NCBI RefSeq assembly: GCF_020329485.1
Contig: NZ_JAGKJI010000001.1
Span: 496,001-560,000 of the forward strand
Length of the DNA: 64,000 nt
Origin: Bradyrhizobium cenepequi
GTDB taxonomy: Bacteria; Pseudomonadota; Alphaproteobacteria; Rhizobiales; Xanthobacteraceae
Direction: 5' to 3'
Numbering within the stretch: position 1 is the stretch's first letter; the number at the start of each line of letters is the position of its first letter. The notes under the pieces were generated by a model. The model had not been told where the DNA came from. It was given only the letters and a program-made list of their open reading frames with translations, and did no database searches. The translations under genes and the position numbers were made by a program. This document shows, one piece after another, positions 19,586 through 28,246 of the stretch.

Positions 19586-19921
19586 ATGAAGAATCAAGCC
19601 AAACGCAAGGTCCCGGATACGGCCATCGTCGACCTCGAAGAGAAGGCCGAGGAGGCATCACGGCTGCTTGCGGCGATGGCGAATGCAAAGCGGCTGATGG
19701 TGCTTTGCAACCTGCTCGACGGCGAAAGATCGGTCGGTGAATTGGCCGAGATCGTGGGGCTGTCCTCGGCTGCGCTGTCGCAGCACCTCGGCAAGATGCG
19801 TGCCCTCGACCTGGTTACGACGAGGCGGGATGGGCAGACGATCTATTACCGGCTGGCGAGCCGGGAAGTCCGCGAAATCCTCCAGACGCTTTATCGGCTG
19901 TATTGCGCGCCAGCCGCTTGA
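19586..19921 (+). CDS. bigR: BigR-type ArsR-family persulfide sensor
   Basis: A 111-residue winged-HTH repressor. The HTH is SVGELAEIVGLSSAALSQHL (about residues 48-67). Two cysteines sit where BigR/SqrR need them: one in LMVLCNLLDG (near 42) and one in RLYCAPAA (near 107), which form a tri- or tetrasulfide bridge on persulfide exposure and release DNA. It diverges from the blh-YeeE-YeeE operon with a perfect palindrome in between. Start ATG 19586; an AAGC-rich leader gives only a weak ribosome binding site. Confidence 0.9.
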   Translation: MKNQAKRKVPDTAIVDLEEKAEEASRLLAAMANAKRLMVLCNLLDGERSVGELAEIVGLSSAALSQHLGKMRALDLVTTRRDGQTIYYRLASREVREILQTLYRLYCAPAA

Positions 19922-19942
19922 GCAGGCGGGCGCGGCGACAAT

Positions 19943-20248
19943 CTAGTGGCTCTTGAGGTGACGCTTCAACCAACCCAGGAGCTTGCCGAACTCGGCCGAC
20001 ATTGTGGTGTCCGATTGCGAAAGGATGGTTTCCCGTCCCTGGTCTTCGATGGTGATGACGTAGCTCATCTCGTCGCGAGCTTTTCCGGTGGCCGTCGCGC
20101 TGGCAGGCGTCACCATGGCCGCATCTGCCAGCGCCTTGAGTTCGGCCGCCGCTGTGCCGTCGAGCGTCGCGGCGTCGACGACCTGCGGCGGGCGCTGCAG
20201 ATTGATGCCCGCCGCGAGGCCGCCGCGCTGGAGGAGGGTGACTTTCAT
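19943..20248 (-). CDS. emfourin-like protease inhibitor
   Basis: A 101-residue protein beginning MKVTLLQRGGLAAGIN and ending with TMSAEFGKLLGWLKRHLKSH, with YVITIEDQGRETILSQSD in the middle. This matches the emfourin (protealysin inhibitor) pattern: an N-terminal beta part and a C-terminal helix. It lies directly downstream of an M4 protease gene on the same strand, the conserved pairing of protealysin-like proteases with emfourin. It would bind and block the protease in the cytoplasm. The ATG at 20248 is preferred over 20284 because it gives the family N-terminus. The 145 bases between the pair hold a palindromic repeat. Confidence 0.8.
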   Translation of the reverse strand: MKVTLLQRGGLAAGINLQRPPQVVDAATLDGTAAAELKALADAAMVTPASATATGKARDEMSYVITIEDQGRETILSQSDTTMSAEFGKLLGWLKRHLKSH

Positions 20249-20295
20249 GTCCGCCAACTTACCAGCGCCAAGGGCCCAAGACAAAGTCCGATCGG

Positions 20296-20392
20296 GAGCT
20301 TCGGTTCTGATTGAATCAGAACCGAAGCTCTAGATTCTTCCCTTGACGCGTTTTCTTCACGCGAACCGGTGTCCACTTCGCTCGGAAACGCT
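20296..20392. repeat. dispersed palindromic repeat, copy B
   Basis: A perfect 35-nt palindrome (17-bp arms, 20296-20330, GAGCTTCGGTTCTGATT) is followed by GACGCGTTTTCTTCACGCG and AACCGGT, as in copy A at 1623. Its right end runs into the stop codon of the M4 protease gene. Confidence 0.85.
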
Positions 20393-21625
20393 CTAATGCG
20401 CCTTGCTCTTGCTCTTCAATCCCGCAACTTCCTTTGTCAGCACCGCCAATTGCCGCGAAAGCTGCTCGATTTGGCGCGCGACATCAGATGAATCTTCGTC
20501 GTGTCCGTTGCCATTGGTCATCGCCGCTTGACGCATGCGCGTCGCGGTTCCGGCCAATGTTCGAACACCGCTGATGCGGATGCCGACTTCCTTCCACGCC
20601 GACAGCACCGCCTGCTGCTCGGTGCTATGCGTCCCGTAGAGCTGGCCGGCCTTGAGGTAGGTTGTGTCGGCGAATTCCTGAAATTCCGTCGAGGCGGTCG
20701 ACGCCGAGAGCGCCGCGTACCAGATGTGGCCCGGCGCTTCCCACGCGAATCCACCGATGCCGATGGCTGCCAGATAGAATGCTTTGTTCGGAATGCCCGA
20801 ATTGATGTGTACGCCGCCGTTGTCGCCAACATCGTTGTCGGGCAGGTTCACGTACTTGCTCATGTGGTCCGGCTGGGGATCACGTCCGAGGGTAGGATTG
20901 TTGTAGGCCTTGCCGGGCTCCTTCAGCGACCGCAGCGCATCGGCACCAATCGCCGGCGTGAAGATGTCCGTTCCGATCAGCCAGTCGGCCTGCGCCGCCG
21001 TTTGCTTGCCGACCCACTGCTTGACCAGAGAACCAAAGACATCGGACATCGACTCGTTCAGCGCGCCGGACTGGTTATGATATTGCAGTCCAGCTGTGAA
21101 CTCGGTGACGCCATGCGTCAGCTCGTGGGCGATGACGTCGATCGACTTCGTGAAGTCGGTGAACAGTACGCCGTCGCCGTCGCCGAAGACCATCTCGCTG
21201 CCATCCCAGAAGGCGTTGTTGTACTCTGAACCGTAGTGGACATAGGCGTTGAGGCGCATGCCCTGTCCATCAAGCGAGTCGCGATCAAAGACCTCGCTGT
21301 AGAACGCGCGGGTATCGCCCAGCCCTTCGAAGGCACGATTGACCGATTCGTCGCCGGAGGCCGGACCATCTTCGCTGCGGGCGAGCGTTGCTGCGGCGAG
21401 GAAGGTGCTGTTCGAGCAGTCCGAGATTGTGCGGCGTCCATGGGATGAAGCCGCTGCGGCCGATGCAAAGAGGCTCCGGACGCTGCGCTCGCCGCGCAGG
21501 CGCGAGGTGGCCAATAACGTTCGCAACGCCGCGTCGCGGACCCTGGTGTCGGAGTTGTCGAGCAGTTTCTTGAGAACGTGAGGCGGCGTAATGCAATTGA
21601 TGCAACGACAATAACTTGCACGCAT
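20393..21625 (-). CDS. protealysin-like M4 metallopeptidase
   Basis: A 410-residue zinc protease of family M4 (thermolysin type). The zinc site HELTH is near residue 166 with the third ligand Glu in NESMSDVFGS near 190. The catalytic His region HINSGIPNKAFY is near 285. There is no signal peptide; instead a short propeptide begins MRASYCRCINCITPPHVLKK with the PPxxL-like element of protealysin-like proteases, which are processed autocatalytically. A C-terminal extension after about 350 ends in a coiled-coil-like heptad stretch (IEQLSRQLAVLTKEVAGLKS) absent from thermolysin. Start ATG 21625 follows GGGAGA at 5 bases. The emfourin-like gene is next downstream. Confidence 0.9.
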   Translation of the reverse strand: MRASYCRCINCITPPHVLKKLLDNSDTRVRDAALRTLLATSRLRGERSVRSLFASAAAASSHGRRTISDCSNSTFLAAATLARSEDGPASGDESVNRAFEGLGDTRAFYSEVFDRDSLDGQGMRLNAYVHYGSEYNNAFWDGSEMVFGDGDGVLFTDFTKSIDVIAHELTHGVTEFTAGLQYHNQSGALNESMSDVFGSLVKQWVGKQTAAQADWLIGTDIFTPAIGADALRSLKEPGKAYNNPTLGRDPQPDHMSKYVNLPDNDVGDNGGVHINSGIPNKAFYLAAIGIGGFAWEAPGHIWYAALSASTASTEFQEFADTTYLKAGQLYGTHSTEQQAVLSAWKEVGIRISGVRTLAGTATRMRQAAMTNGNGHDEDSSDVARQIEQLSRQLAVLTKEVAGLKSKSKAH

Positions 21626-21769
21626 GACAATCTCCCATTTGTAAGACGCAAGACAAGAATGAAGCGTCGTGCAGTCGGGCGATTGTCTATCTAAGATTGA
21701 ATCCGTTAAGTGATCTGGCTCACAAGGTTCTCGCAAAGTTACCGTGATAATCTGCGAGATCGGTCAGCC

Positions 21770-22291
21770 TCACTTCCACAACCGGACCAGCGGGCCGTTC
21801 TCGCCCAGCACCGGATCGGTCCTGGGTGTCGCGACCTGCGGGATCGTCTTCAGCGCCTTGGCGTGATTTTCAGGCGTCGGCCGGGTGATCTCCATCGGCG
21901 GTCCCGGCGGATAGGCGCCGACCACGCAGAAGTCATCGCTCGAGGAAATCAATTGGTGCCCGGTGCCGGCGGGCAGGATCGCGACATCGCCGGCGGAGAT
22001 CTCGAGCACCTTGCCGCGCTCGCCGCCGAACTGCACGCGCGCGCTTCCTCGTGAGACGCCGAGTACTTCGTGCACGGTCGAATGATAGTGCAAGTAATCG
22101 AAGATGCCGTTGCGCCACATCGCGCCCCAGCCATTGTTGCCGAACAACTCTTCGATGGTTTTCTCTGGGTGGTCGTCGTCGATGTCGACGGTCGCCTTGT
22201 AGACCAGGAACGGCAGCCGGTTGTTCGGCACCAGGCCGTCATCCTCGAACACGATCGTGAGCGGCGTTGCATCGGCGCGGGCGACGGACAT
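21770..22291 (-). CDS. YjlB-type cupin protein
   Basis: A 173-residue single-domain cupin. The metal motif FDYLHYHSTVHEVLGVSRGS (residues about 66-85) has the two His, Glu pattern, and the second cupin motif is AGDVAILPAGTGHQLI near 113. NNGWGAMWRNGIF is typical of the YjlB group. The enzyme activity of this group is not established; cupins bind a metal and often act as oxygenases or isomerases. Start ATG 22291 has GGAGG at 6 bases. A palindromic repeat lies immediately upstream, so it is a single-gene unit. Confidence 0.85.
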   Translation of the reverse strand: MSVARADATPLTIVFEDDGLVPNNRLPFLVYKATVDIDDDHPEKTIEELFGNNGWGAMWRNGIFDYLHYHSTVHEVLGVSRGSARVQFGGERGKVLEISAGDVAILPAGTGHQLISSSDDFCVVGAYPPGPPMEITRPTPENHAKALKTIPQVATPRTDPVLGENGPLVRLWK

Positions 22292-22301
22292 GGGATCCTC
22301 C

Positions 22302-22387
22302 GTAGGATGGGTAGAGCGAAAGCGAAACCCATCGCTATTGCCGCAAGCCACCAGATGATGGGTTTCGCTTCGCTCTACCCATCCTAC
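22302..22387. repeat. 86-bp inverted repeat element
   Basis: The outer arms GTAGGATGGGTAGAGCGAA and TTCGCTCTACCCATCCTAC are complementary, and an inner GCGAAACCCATC / GATGGGTTTCGC pair extends them. This is a well-known intergenic element type in proteobacteria whose translation gives a WVERSETHH string. Confidence 0.9.
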
Positions 22388-22412
22388 AACCCCGTTTCGG
22401 CCGCTTACGTTC

Positions 22413-23603
22413 CTACGCGCGCTTCTTCTCACGCATCAGGTCGGCGAAACGCCTGAAGAGATAGTGCGAGTCGCGCGGGCCCGGTGATGCCTCCGGGTGA
22501 TACTGCACGGAAAACACCGGCTTGCCGTCGAGCTGGATGCCGCAATTGGAGCCGTCGAACAGCGAGACATGGGTCTGCGTTGCGCCCGCGGGCAGCGTCG
22601 CCTGGTCTACGGCAAAGCCGTGGTTCATCGAGGTGATCTCGACCTTGCCGGTGGTCTCGTCCTTGACAGGATGATTGGCGCCGTGATGACCCTGATGCAT
22701 CTTCCGGGTCTTGGCGCCGACGGCAAGCCCGAGCATCTGATGCCCTAAGCAGATGCCGAAGGTCGGCGTGCCCGACTCGATCACCTTCCGGATGACGGGC
22801 ACTGCGTATTTCCCGGTCGCGGCGGGATCGCCGGGGCCATTGCTCAAGAACACGCCGTCCGGGTTCATCGCCAGGATGTCTTCGGCCGAAGTGGTCGCGG
22901 GCACCACCGTGACCTTGCAGCCGACGCCGGCGAGCAGGCGCAGGATATTGCGCTTGATGCCGTAGTCGACGGCGACGACGTTGAATTCGGGGTTGGTCTG
23001 CCGGCCGTATCCCTTGTCCCATTCCCACGGCGTCTCGTCCCAGGTGAAGCGCTGGCCGGAAGTGACCATCGGCACCAGGTCCATGCCTTCGAGGCCGGGC
23101 CATTCGCGCGCTTCTTCCCTGAGGCCGTGCAGGTCGAACCTGGCTTCTTTCGAATGCGCGATGACGGCGTTCGGCATACCCTTGCTGCGGATCAGCGCGG
23201 TGAGCGCGCGGGTGTCGATGCCCGAGAGGCCGATGATGCCGCGCGCCCTCAGCCATTGATCGAGATGGCGGGTGGCGCGGTAGTTCGAGGGATCGGTGAT
23301 GGCGGTGCGCAGGATCACCCCGCGTGCGCCCGGCGTTGCCGCCATGTTCACCGTCTCGATGTCTTCGTCGTTGGTGCCGACGTTGCCGATATGCGGGAAG
23401 GTGAAGGTGATGAGCTGCCCGGCATAGGAGGGATCGGTCAAGATCTCCTCATAGCCGGTCATGGCGGTGTTGAAGCAGACTTCGCCAACGGCCTGGCCTT
23501 CCGCGCCGAGGCCAAAGCCTTCCAGCACGGTGCCATCGGCGAGCACGAGGAGCGCGGTCGGCTTGAGGTCCGGCCAGGCTGATGCGTTTTCGGATGTGGT
23601 CAT
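22413..23603 (-). CDS. carA: carbamoyl-phosphate synthase small subunit
   Basis: A 396-residue glutamine amidotransferase subunit that supplies ammonia to CarB. The N-terminal domain begins TALLVLADGTVLEGFGLG; the GATase domain carries the Cys nucleophile in FGICLGHQML (near residue 278) and the His/Glu pair in VQYHPEASPGP near 365. Start ATG 23603 is chosen over a frame open to 23627. carA and carB are 6.5 kb apart on the same strand with unrelated genes between, as in many alphaproteobacteria. Divergent from the hydrolase gene. Confidence 0.96.
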   Translation of the reverse strand: MTTSENASAWPDLKPTALLVLADGTVLEGFGLGAEGQAVGEVCFNTAMTGYEEILTDPSYAGQLITFTFPHIGNVGTNDEDIETVNMAATPGARGVILRTAITDPSNYRATRHLDQWLRARGIIGLSGIDTRALTALIRSKGMPNAVIAHSKEARFDLHGLREEAREWPGLEGMDLVPMVTSGQRFTWDETPWEWDKGYGRQTNPEFNVVAVDYGIKRNILRLLAGVGCKVTVVPATTSAEDILAMNPDGVFLSNGPGDPAATGKYAVPVIRKVIESGTPTFGICLGHQMLGLAVGAKTRKMHQGHHGANHPVKDETTGKVEITSMNHGFAVDQATLPAGATQTHVSLFDGSNCGIQLDGKPVFSVQYHPEASPGPRDSHYLFRRFADLMREKKRA

Positions 23604-23760
23604 GAGCCCTTTACATAGTTCCCACATTCTGCCGCGTCAAAGCGAAAGGACGTCCATTCACACGGGTTTTGCGCCTATTTGACTGGCGGTTCCGGGGCTT
23701 TAAGCTAGGGTTCCCGCCCTGATCTCGTTTCCCGCCAAAATTGCCCGGTTCGGAGCCCGC

Positions 23761-24459
23761 ATGGACAACACGATGCCTATTTTGCTCGTTCCGGGCCTCG
23801 TTTCTTCGCCACGGATCTTTGCCCCCGTCGTGCCGGCGTTGTGGCGGTTCGGGCCGGTCACGATCGCCAACCACATCCGCGACGACCATATGGGTGCGAT
23901 CGCCCGCCGGATCCTGGCGGAAGCGCCGCCGCGCTTTGCATTGGCCGGGCATTCGATGGGCGGCTACATCGCCTTCGAGATCATGCGCCAGGCGCCGGAC
24001 CGGGTGGCAAAGCTGGCCTTGATCAACACCCAAGCCCGTCCCGACACGCCGGAGGCCTCCGAGCGCCGCCGCGGCATGATGGCCCGCGCCAAGGGCGATT
24101 TCCGCGGCGTGCTGGATGAGCTGTTTCCCGGCTTCGTGCACCCATCGCGGCGCGAGGACGCGAGCCTGCGCCAGCTCGTCCACGACATGGGCGAGGATGT
24201 CGGCGTCGAGGGCTTCATCCGCCAGCAGACGGCAATAATCAGCCGGCCCGACTCGCGGCCAACGCTAGCCTGGATCAAGTGCCCGACCCTGGTGTTGACG
24301 GGCGACGAGGACCACACCATCCCGAATTCGCTGTCGGTGGAGATGGCGAACGGCATTCCTGGCGCCAAGCTCGTGATCTTCCCGAATTGTGGGCACCTGC
24401 CGCCGCCGGAGCAGCCGCAGGCGACCGCGGATGCACTGGTCGAGTGGCTGCGGAACTGA
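23761..24459 (+). CDS. alpha/beta hydrolase
   Basis: A 232-residue alpha/beta-hydrolase-fold enzyme. The nucleophile elbow is AGHSMGG (near residues 62-68, Ser 65), the Asp is expected in LTGDEDHTIP near 178, and the His in FPNCGHLPPPEQPQ near 208. It would hydrolyse an ester or similar bond in the cytoplasm; the substrate cannot be read from sequence. Start ATG 23761. It is followed 59 bases later by the yqeY-like gene on the same strand. Confidence 0.85.
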   Translation: MDNTMPILLVPGLVSSPRIFAPVVPALWRFGPVTIANHIRDDHMGAIARRILAEAPPRFALAGHSMGGYIAFEIMRQAPDRVAKLALINTQARPDTPEASERRRGMMARAKGDFRGVLDELFPGFVHPSRREDASLRQLVHDMGEDVGVEGFIRQQTAIISRPDSRPTLAWIKCPTLVLTGDEDHTIPNSLSVEMANGIPGAKLVIFPNCGHLPPPEQPQATADALVEWLRN

Positions 24460-24518
24460 GGTTGTTCTCGCGGAACGAACGGCCTAGATGAGGGGTTTGA
24501 TCATTCAGGGATAAGGCC

Positions 24519-24974
24519 ATGCTGCGCGACGACATCAACAATGCGGTCAAGGATGCCATGAAGGCGAAGGAGGAGCGCAAGCTCTCCACGCTGCGCATGG
24601 TGAATTCGACCATCAAGAATGCCGATATCGACGCGCGCGGCCAGGGCAAGCCGCCGCTTTCGGATGCCGAACTGCTCGGCGTGCTGCAGAAGATGATCAA
24701 GCAGCGCCAGGAAGCGGTCGAGCTTTACGACAAGGGCGGCCGCGCCGAGCTTGCCGCGCAGGAGCGCGAGGAGATCGCGGTGATCTCGGCTTACTTGCCG
24801 ACGCAGATGTCGGAGGGTGAGGTGAAGGCCGCGATATCGGCTGCGATCGCCGAGACCAATGCCGCCGGCATCAAGGACATGGGCAAGGTGATCGGCGCGC
24901 TGAAGGTGAAGTACACTGGTCAGATGGATTTCGCCAAGGCCAGCGGCCTCGTGAAGGCGGCGCTGACCGGATAG
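24519..24974 (+). CDS. GatB/YqeY-domain protein
   Basis: A 151-residue protein of the YqeY family: MLRDDINNAVKDAMKAKEER at the N-terminus, LSTLRMVNSTIKN next, and MGKVIGALKVKYTGQMDFAK at the C-terminus. The fold is shared with the tail domain of the GatB amidotransferase subunit, which touches tRNA, but the free-standing protein has no firmly established function; it is often found near dnaG/rpoD or tRNA-related genes. AGGGATAAGGCC precedes ATG 24519. Length is typical. Confidence 0.92.
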   Translation: MLRDDINNAVKDAMKAKEERKLSTLRMVNSTIKNADIDARGQGKPPLSDAELLGVLQKMIKQRQEAVELYDKGGRAELAAQEREEIAVISAYLPTQMSEGEVKAAISAAIAETNAAGIKDMGKVIGALKVKYTGQMDFAKASGLVKAALTG

Positions 24975-25011
24975 CGTCAAGCCGGCAGTTTCAAACTAAG
25001 CGGAGGAAATC

Positions 25012-26541
25012 ATGGCCGACCAGCAAGCCCAACCCTCCGGTCCCGATCTGTCGCAAGGCGTGGCGCCCTCCGACTTCTCCGGTGCGACGCTGCTCGGTCA
25101 TGTCGGCGATGAAGACGTGCTGCTGGTGCGGTCAGGGTCGGAGGTCTTCGCGATCGACGCCCATTGCAGCCACTATCACGGACCGCTCGCGGAAGGCCTC
25201 GTTGTCGGTGAAAGCGTCCGGTGTCCCTGGCATCACGCCTGTTTCGATCTGCGAACCGGCGAGGCTTCGCGCGCGCCGGCGTTGAACGCGCTCGCGGTGT
25301 GGAAGGTCGAGCACGAAGGCGACCGCATTGTTGTCCGCGAGAAGCGCGAGCAGCCCAGGCCCCGCGGGAAGGGCGTGATCGATGCGCCCGGCCGCATCGT
25401 GATCGTGGGTGGCGGTGCGGCGGGATTTGCCGCCGCCGAGATGCTGCGACGACAGGACTATCGCGGCAGCATCGTGATGCTGAGCGGCGAGGCGGCGGCG
25501 CCGGTCGATCGACCGAACCTGTCGAAGGACTATCTTGCGGGCGGAGCGCCGGAGGACTGGCTGCCGCTGCGGCCGGACGATTTCTATTCCGACGCTGCGA
25601 TCGATCTGCGGCTCAAAACGAAAGTTGCGTCGATCGATCCCAAGGCGCGCCAAGTGGTCCTCGCCGATGGCAAGGCCATTGCCTACGACCGGTTGTTACT
25701 GGCGACCGGCGCGGAGCCGGTGCGTCTCCTGGTTCCGGGCGCGGACCAGCCTCATGTCCATCTCTTGCGCTCGCTGGATGATTGCCGCGCGATCATCGCA
25801 TCCACGAGCGGCGCGCGTCGCGCGGTTGTGGTCGGCGCCAGTTTCATCGGGCTCGAGGTCGCGGCATCGTTGCGGGCGCGAGATATCGAAGTCCACGTCG
25901 TGGGGCTGGAGCAGCGGCCGATGGAGCGTGTGCTCGGGCCCGAGATGGGCGACTTCGTCCGCAGCCTGCATGAAGAGCATGGCGTGGTCTTTCACCTCGG
26001 CGATACCGTTACTGCGATCGACGGCAAGCGCGCGAATCTGCAGAGCGGCGGCGTGCTCGAAGCCGATCTCGTCGTGATCGGCGTCGGCGTGCGGCCGCGC
26101 GTCGCGCTGGCGGAAAAATGCGGGCTTGCGATCGATCGCGGGGTCAGCGTCAATGCGTATCTCGAAACCAGCAGCCCTGGCATCTATGCGGCGGGCGACA
26201 TTGCCCGCTGGCCGGATCCGCACTCCGGCGAGAACATCCGCGTCGAACACTGGGTGGTGGCGGAGCGCCAGGGCCAGACTGCTGCGCGCAACATGCTCGG
26301 CCAGCGCGAAGCCTTTGATGCGGTGCCGTTCTTCTGGAGCCAGCATTACGACGTGCCGATCAACTATGTCGGCCACGCCGAGAAGTGGGACGAGATCGAA
26401 ATCGACGGCGATATCGCCGCGCGCGACTGCGTGGTGCGATACAAGAGGAGCGGGCGCGTGCTCGCGGTAGCGTCGATCTATCGCGATATTGCCAGCCTCG
26501 AGGCCGAACTGGCGATGGAGCGCGGCGCGCTGGCGGCGTAG
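25012..26541 (+). CDS. Rieske-FAD/NAD(P) oxidoreductase fusion
   Basis: A 509-residue flavoprotein with an N-terminal Rieske [2Fe-2S] domain (residues about 15-110; ligands in CSHYHGPL and CPWHHACF) fused to a pyridine-nucleotide-disulfide oxidoreductase module. FAD motif IVIVGGGAAGFAAAEM is near 129, the NAD motif AVVVGASFIGLEVAASL near 275 and the second FAD motif YAAGDIARWPDP near 388. The layout is that of AIFL/ferredoxin-reductase-like proteins, which pass electrons between NAD(P)H and an iron-sulfur partner. Substrate unknown. CGGAGG precedes the ATG at 25012; a gap of 37 bases separates it from the yqeY-like gene, so the two may be co-transcribed. Confidence 0.9.
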   Translation: MADQQAQPSGPDLSQGVAPSDFSGATLLGHVGDEDVLLVRSGSEVFAIDAHCSHYHGPLAEGLVVGESVRCPWHHACFDLRTGEASRAPALNALAVWKVEHEGDRIVVREKREQPRPRGKGVIDAPGRIVIVGGGAAGFAAAEMLRRQDYRGSIVMLSGEAAAPVDRPNLSKDYLAGGAPEDWLPLRPDDFYSDAAIDLRLKTKVASIDPKARQVVLADGKAIAYDRLLLATGAEPVRLLVPGADQPHVHLLRSLDDCRAIIASTSGARRAVVVGASFIGLEVAASLRARDIEVHVVGLEQRPMERVLGPEMGDFVRSLHEEHGVVFHLGDTVTAIDGKRANLQSGGVLEADLVVIGVGVRPRVALAEKCGLAIDRGVSVNAYLETSSPGIYAAGDIARWPDPHSGENIRVEHWVVAERQGQTAARNMLGQREAFDAVPFFWSQHYDVPINYVGHAEKWDEIEIDGDIAARDCVVRYKRSGRVLAVASIYRDIASLEAELAMERGALAA

Positions 26542-26574
26542 CAGGCGATGAGATTAGATCAATAGGACGCGGCT

Positions 26575-26706
26575 GCGCTCCCCCTCCCGCTTGCGGGAGA
26601 GGGCTGGGGTGAGGGTGTTTCCACGATGGGACTATCCGTGGGGAGAGAGCCCTCACCCGCTGCGCTCTTCGAGCGCAGCGACCTCTCCCGCAAGCGGGAG
26701 AGGTGA
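26575..26706. repeat. dispersed repeat with inverted ends
   Basis: Ends CCCTCCCGCTTGCGGGAGAGG and CCTCTCCCGCAAGCGGGAGAGG (arms quoted in part) are complementary around a GGGTGAGGGTG / CCCTCACCC core. Related to 3525-3674 and 40127-40230. Confidence 0.8.
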
Positions 26707-26726
26707 AGTCCACCCGGCGGCACGAG

Positions 26727-27137
26727 CTACTTCGGCTGCAACTTCAACGCTGCCGAGTTGATGCAGTAGCGCAGGCCGGTCGGGCCGGGGCCATCGGGGA
26801 AGACGTGGCCGAGATGGCCGCTGCATTTCGAGCAAAGGACTTCGGTGCGGACCATGCCGTGGCTGACATCGGTCTCCTCGTCGACATGGTTTTCCGCCGC
26901 CGGCTCCGTGAAGCTCGGCCAACCGCAGCCGGAATCGAACTTGGCATCGGACTCGAACAATGTCTGGCCGCAACCGGCGCAGACATAGGTGCCCTTGCGG
27001 TGCTCATGCTCATATTCGCCGCTGAAGGGACGCTCGGTTGCCTTCTCGCGCAGCACCGCATACTGCATCGGCGTTAGTTCCTTGCGCCATTCGGTGTCGT
27101 TCTTGACGACCTTGTCTGGGGTCTTGGTGTCGGACAT
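26727..27137 (-). CDS. msrB: peptide methionine (R)-S-oxide reductase
   Basis: A 136-residue MsrB that repairs methionine-R-sulfoxide. Zinc-binding CxxC pairs are CAGCG (near residue 53) and CSKCSG (near 100); the catalytic Cys is in [11 protein letters not shown] near 124. There is no signal peptide, so it should work in the cytoplasm with thioredoxin. Start ATG 27137 ([10 protein letters not shown]) is preceded by AGGAGG. It lies 29 bases downstream of msrA on the same strand, so the two repair enzymes probably form an operon, with msrA exported and msrB not. Confidence 0.95.
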   Translation of the reverse strand: MSDTKTPDKVVKNDTEWRKELTPMQYAVLREKATERPFSGEYEHEHRKGTYVCAGCGQTLFESDAKFDSGCGWPSFTEPAAENHVDEETDVSHGMVRTEVLCSKCSGHLGHVFPDGPGPTGLRYCINSAALKLQPK

Positions 27138-27166
27138 CTAACCTCCTTGAAGTGAAGCGAGGTCGC

Positions 27167-27886
27167 TTAATTGGTGACCTTGGTGTTGCCGACCAATGTC
27201 GGCTTCTCGATGTAGTTCTCCGCAAAGATCTTCTTCAGGTTCTGGACCTTCGGGATGTCATTATACGCAATGTAGGGTTGGTTGGGGTGCAGCGTCAGGT
27301 AGTCTTGATGGTAGGCCTCGGCCGGATAGAACGCCTCGAGTGCACCAATCTTGGTCACGATCGGCTTCTTGTAGACCTTGGCGGCATTGAGTTGGGCGAT
27401 ATAGGCCTCCGCCACCTTCTTCTGATCGTCGCTGGTGACGAAGATCGCCGAGCGATATTGCGTGCCGGTGTCCGGGCCTTGGCGGTTCAACTGCGTCGGG
27501 TCGTGCACGACCGAGAAGAAGATCTGCAACAGCTTGCCGTAGGACACCTGCTTCGGGTCGTACTTGATCTCAACGGATTCCGCATGTCCCGTCGTGCCGG
27601 TCGAGACGATGTTGTAGTCGGCCGTCGCCTTGCTGCCGCCGGCATAGCCGGAGACCGCGCTGACGATGCCGGCGGTGTGCTGGAACACGCCCTGTACGCC
27701 CCAGAAGCAGCCGCCCGCGAGTACCGCGGTCTGGATGCCGTCGGCGGATTTGGCGTCGACCGTCGGGGCGGGAATGATCACGGCGTCCTCGGCGGCGCGC
27801 GAGGGGACGGCGGCGAAGGAGGCGATGGCCAGCGCGCCGAGGGCGGCAGCGCCGAGCGACAGGCGGCGGAACGGGCGAGTGGACAT
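27167..27886 (-). CDS. msrA: peptide methionine (S)-S-oxide reductase, exported
   Basis: A 239-residue MsrA. An N-terminal signal peptide is visible (RPFRRLSLGAAALGALAIAS, then FAAVPSRAAED), so the enzyme acts in the periplasm. The catalytic motif GGCFWG is near residue 57, and the family segments HAESVEIKYDP and YHQDYLTLHPNQPYI follow. It reduces methionine-S-sulfoxide in exported proteins. Start ATG 27886 is chosen because upstream codons are not conserved and AAAGAGGAAACC is upstream. It precedes msrB. Confidence 0.95.
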   Translation of the reverse strand: MSTRPFRRLSLGAAALGALAIASFAAVPSRAAEDAVIIPAPTVDAKSADGIQTAVLAGGCFWGVQGVFQHTAGIVSAVSGYAGGSKATADYNIVSTGTTGHAESVEIKYDPKQVSYGKLLQIFFSVVHDPTQLNRQGPDTGTQYRSAIFVTSDDQKKVAEAYIAQLNAAKVYKKPIVTKIGALEAFYPAEAYHQDYLTLHPNQPYIAYNDIPKVQNLKKIFAENYIEKPTLVGNTKVTN

Positions 27887-28065
27887 GGTTTCCTCTTTGG
27901 ATGGGAGGGCAGGGACCAGTCTAGAACGGAAGCCGGGTTTCGGAAATCGGGCGGTCTTCCCCTGGATGGCGAAGATACGGGCCGGGGACGGGCTTGTTAC
28001 GGCTGGGTGGACACGAGTCCGTGAGCCAGGGTACCGCCGCAGCGCAAAGGCAAGGAGCACTGTCG

Positions 28066-28235
28066 GTGGCCTCATCCTTCGAGACGCGCTTCGCGCTCCT
28101 CAGGATGAGGGGAAGCTTGGTCGCTCGGTGATGGAGCACCGGGCCGCTAGTCTGCCTGCCTTCGTGTAACTGCTAGACCCTCATGGTGAGGAGGCGCGGA
28201 GCGCCGTCTCGAACCATGAGGCCCGAGGCCTGCAT
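28066..28235. repeat. pair of intergenic palindromic repeats
   Basis: A first hairpin CCTCATCCTTCGAGACGC / GCGCTCCTCAGGATGAGG lies at 28070-28110, and a second, related one (CCTCATGGTGAGGAGGCGC / GCGCCGTCTCGAACCATGAGG in part) at 28177-28222. They fill the 360-base gap between msrA and the helicase gene; nothing else is seen there. Confidence 0.85.
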
Positions 28236-28246
28236 GTACGGAGGAG

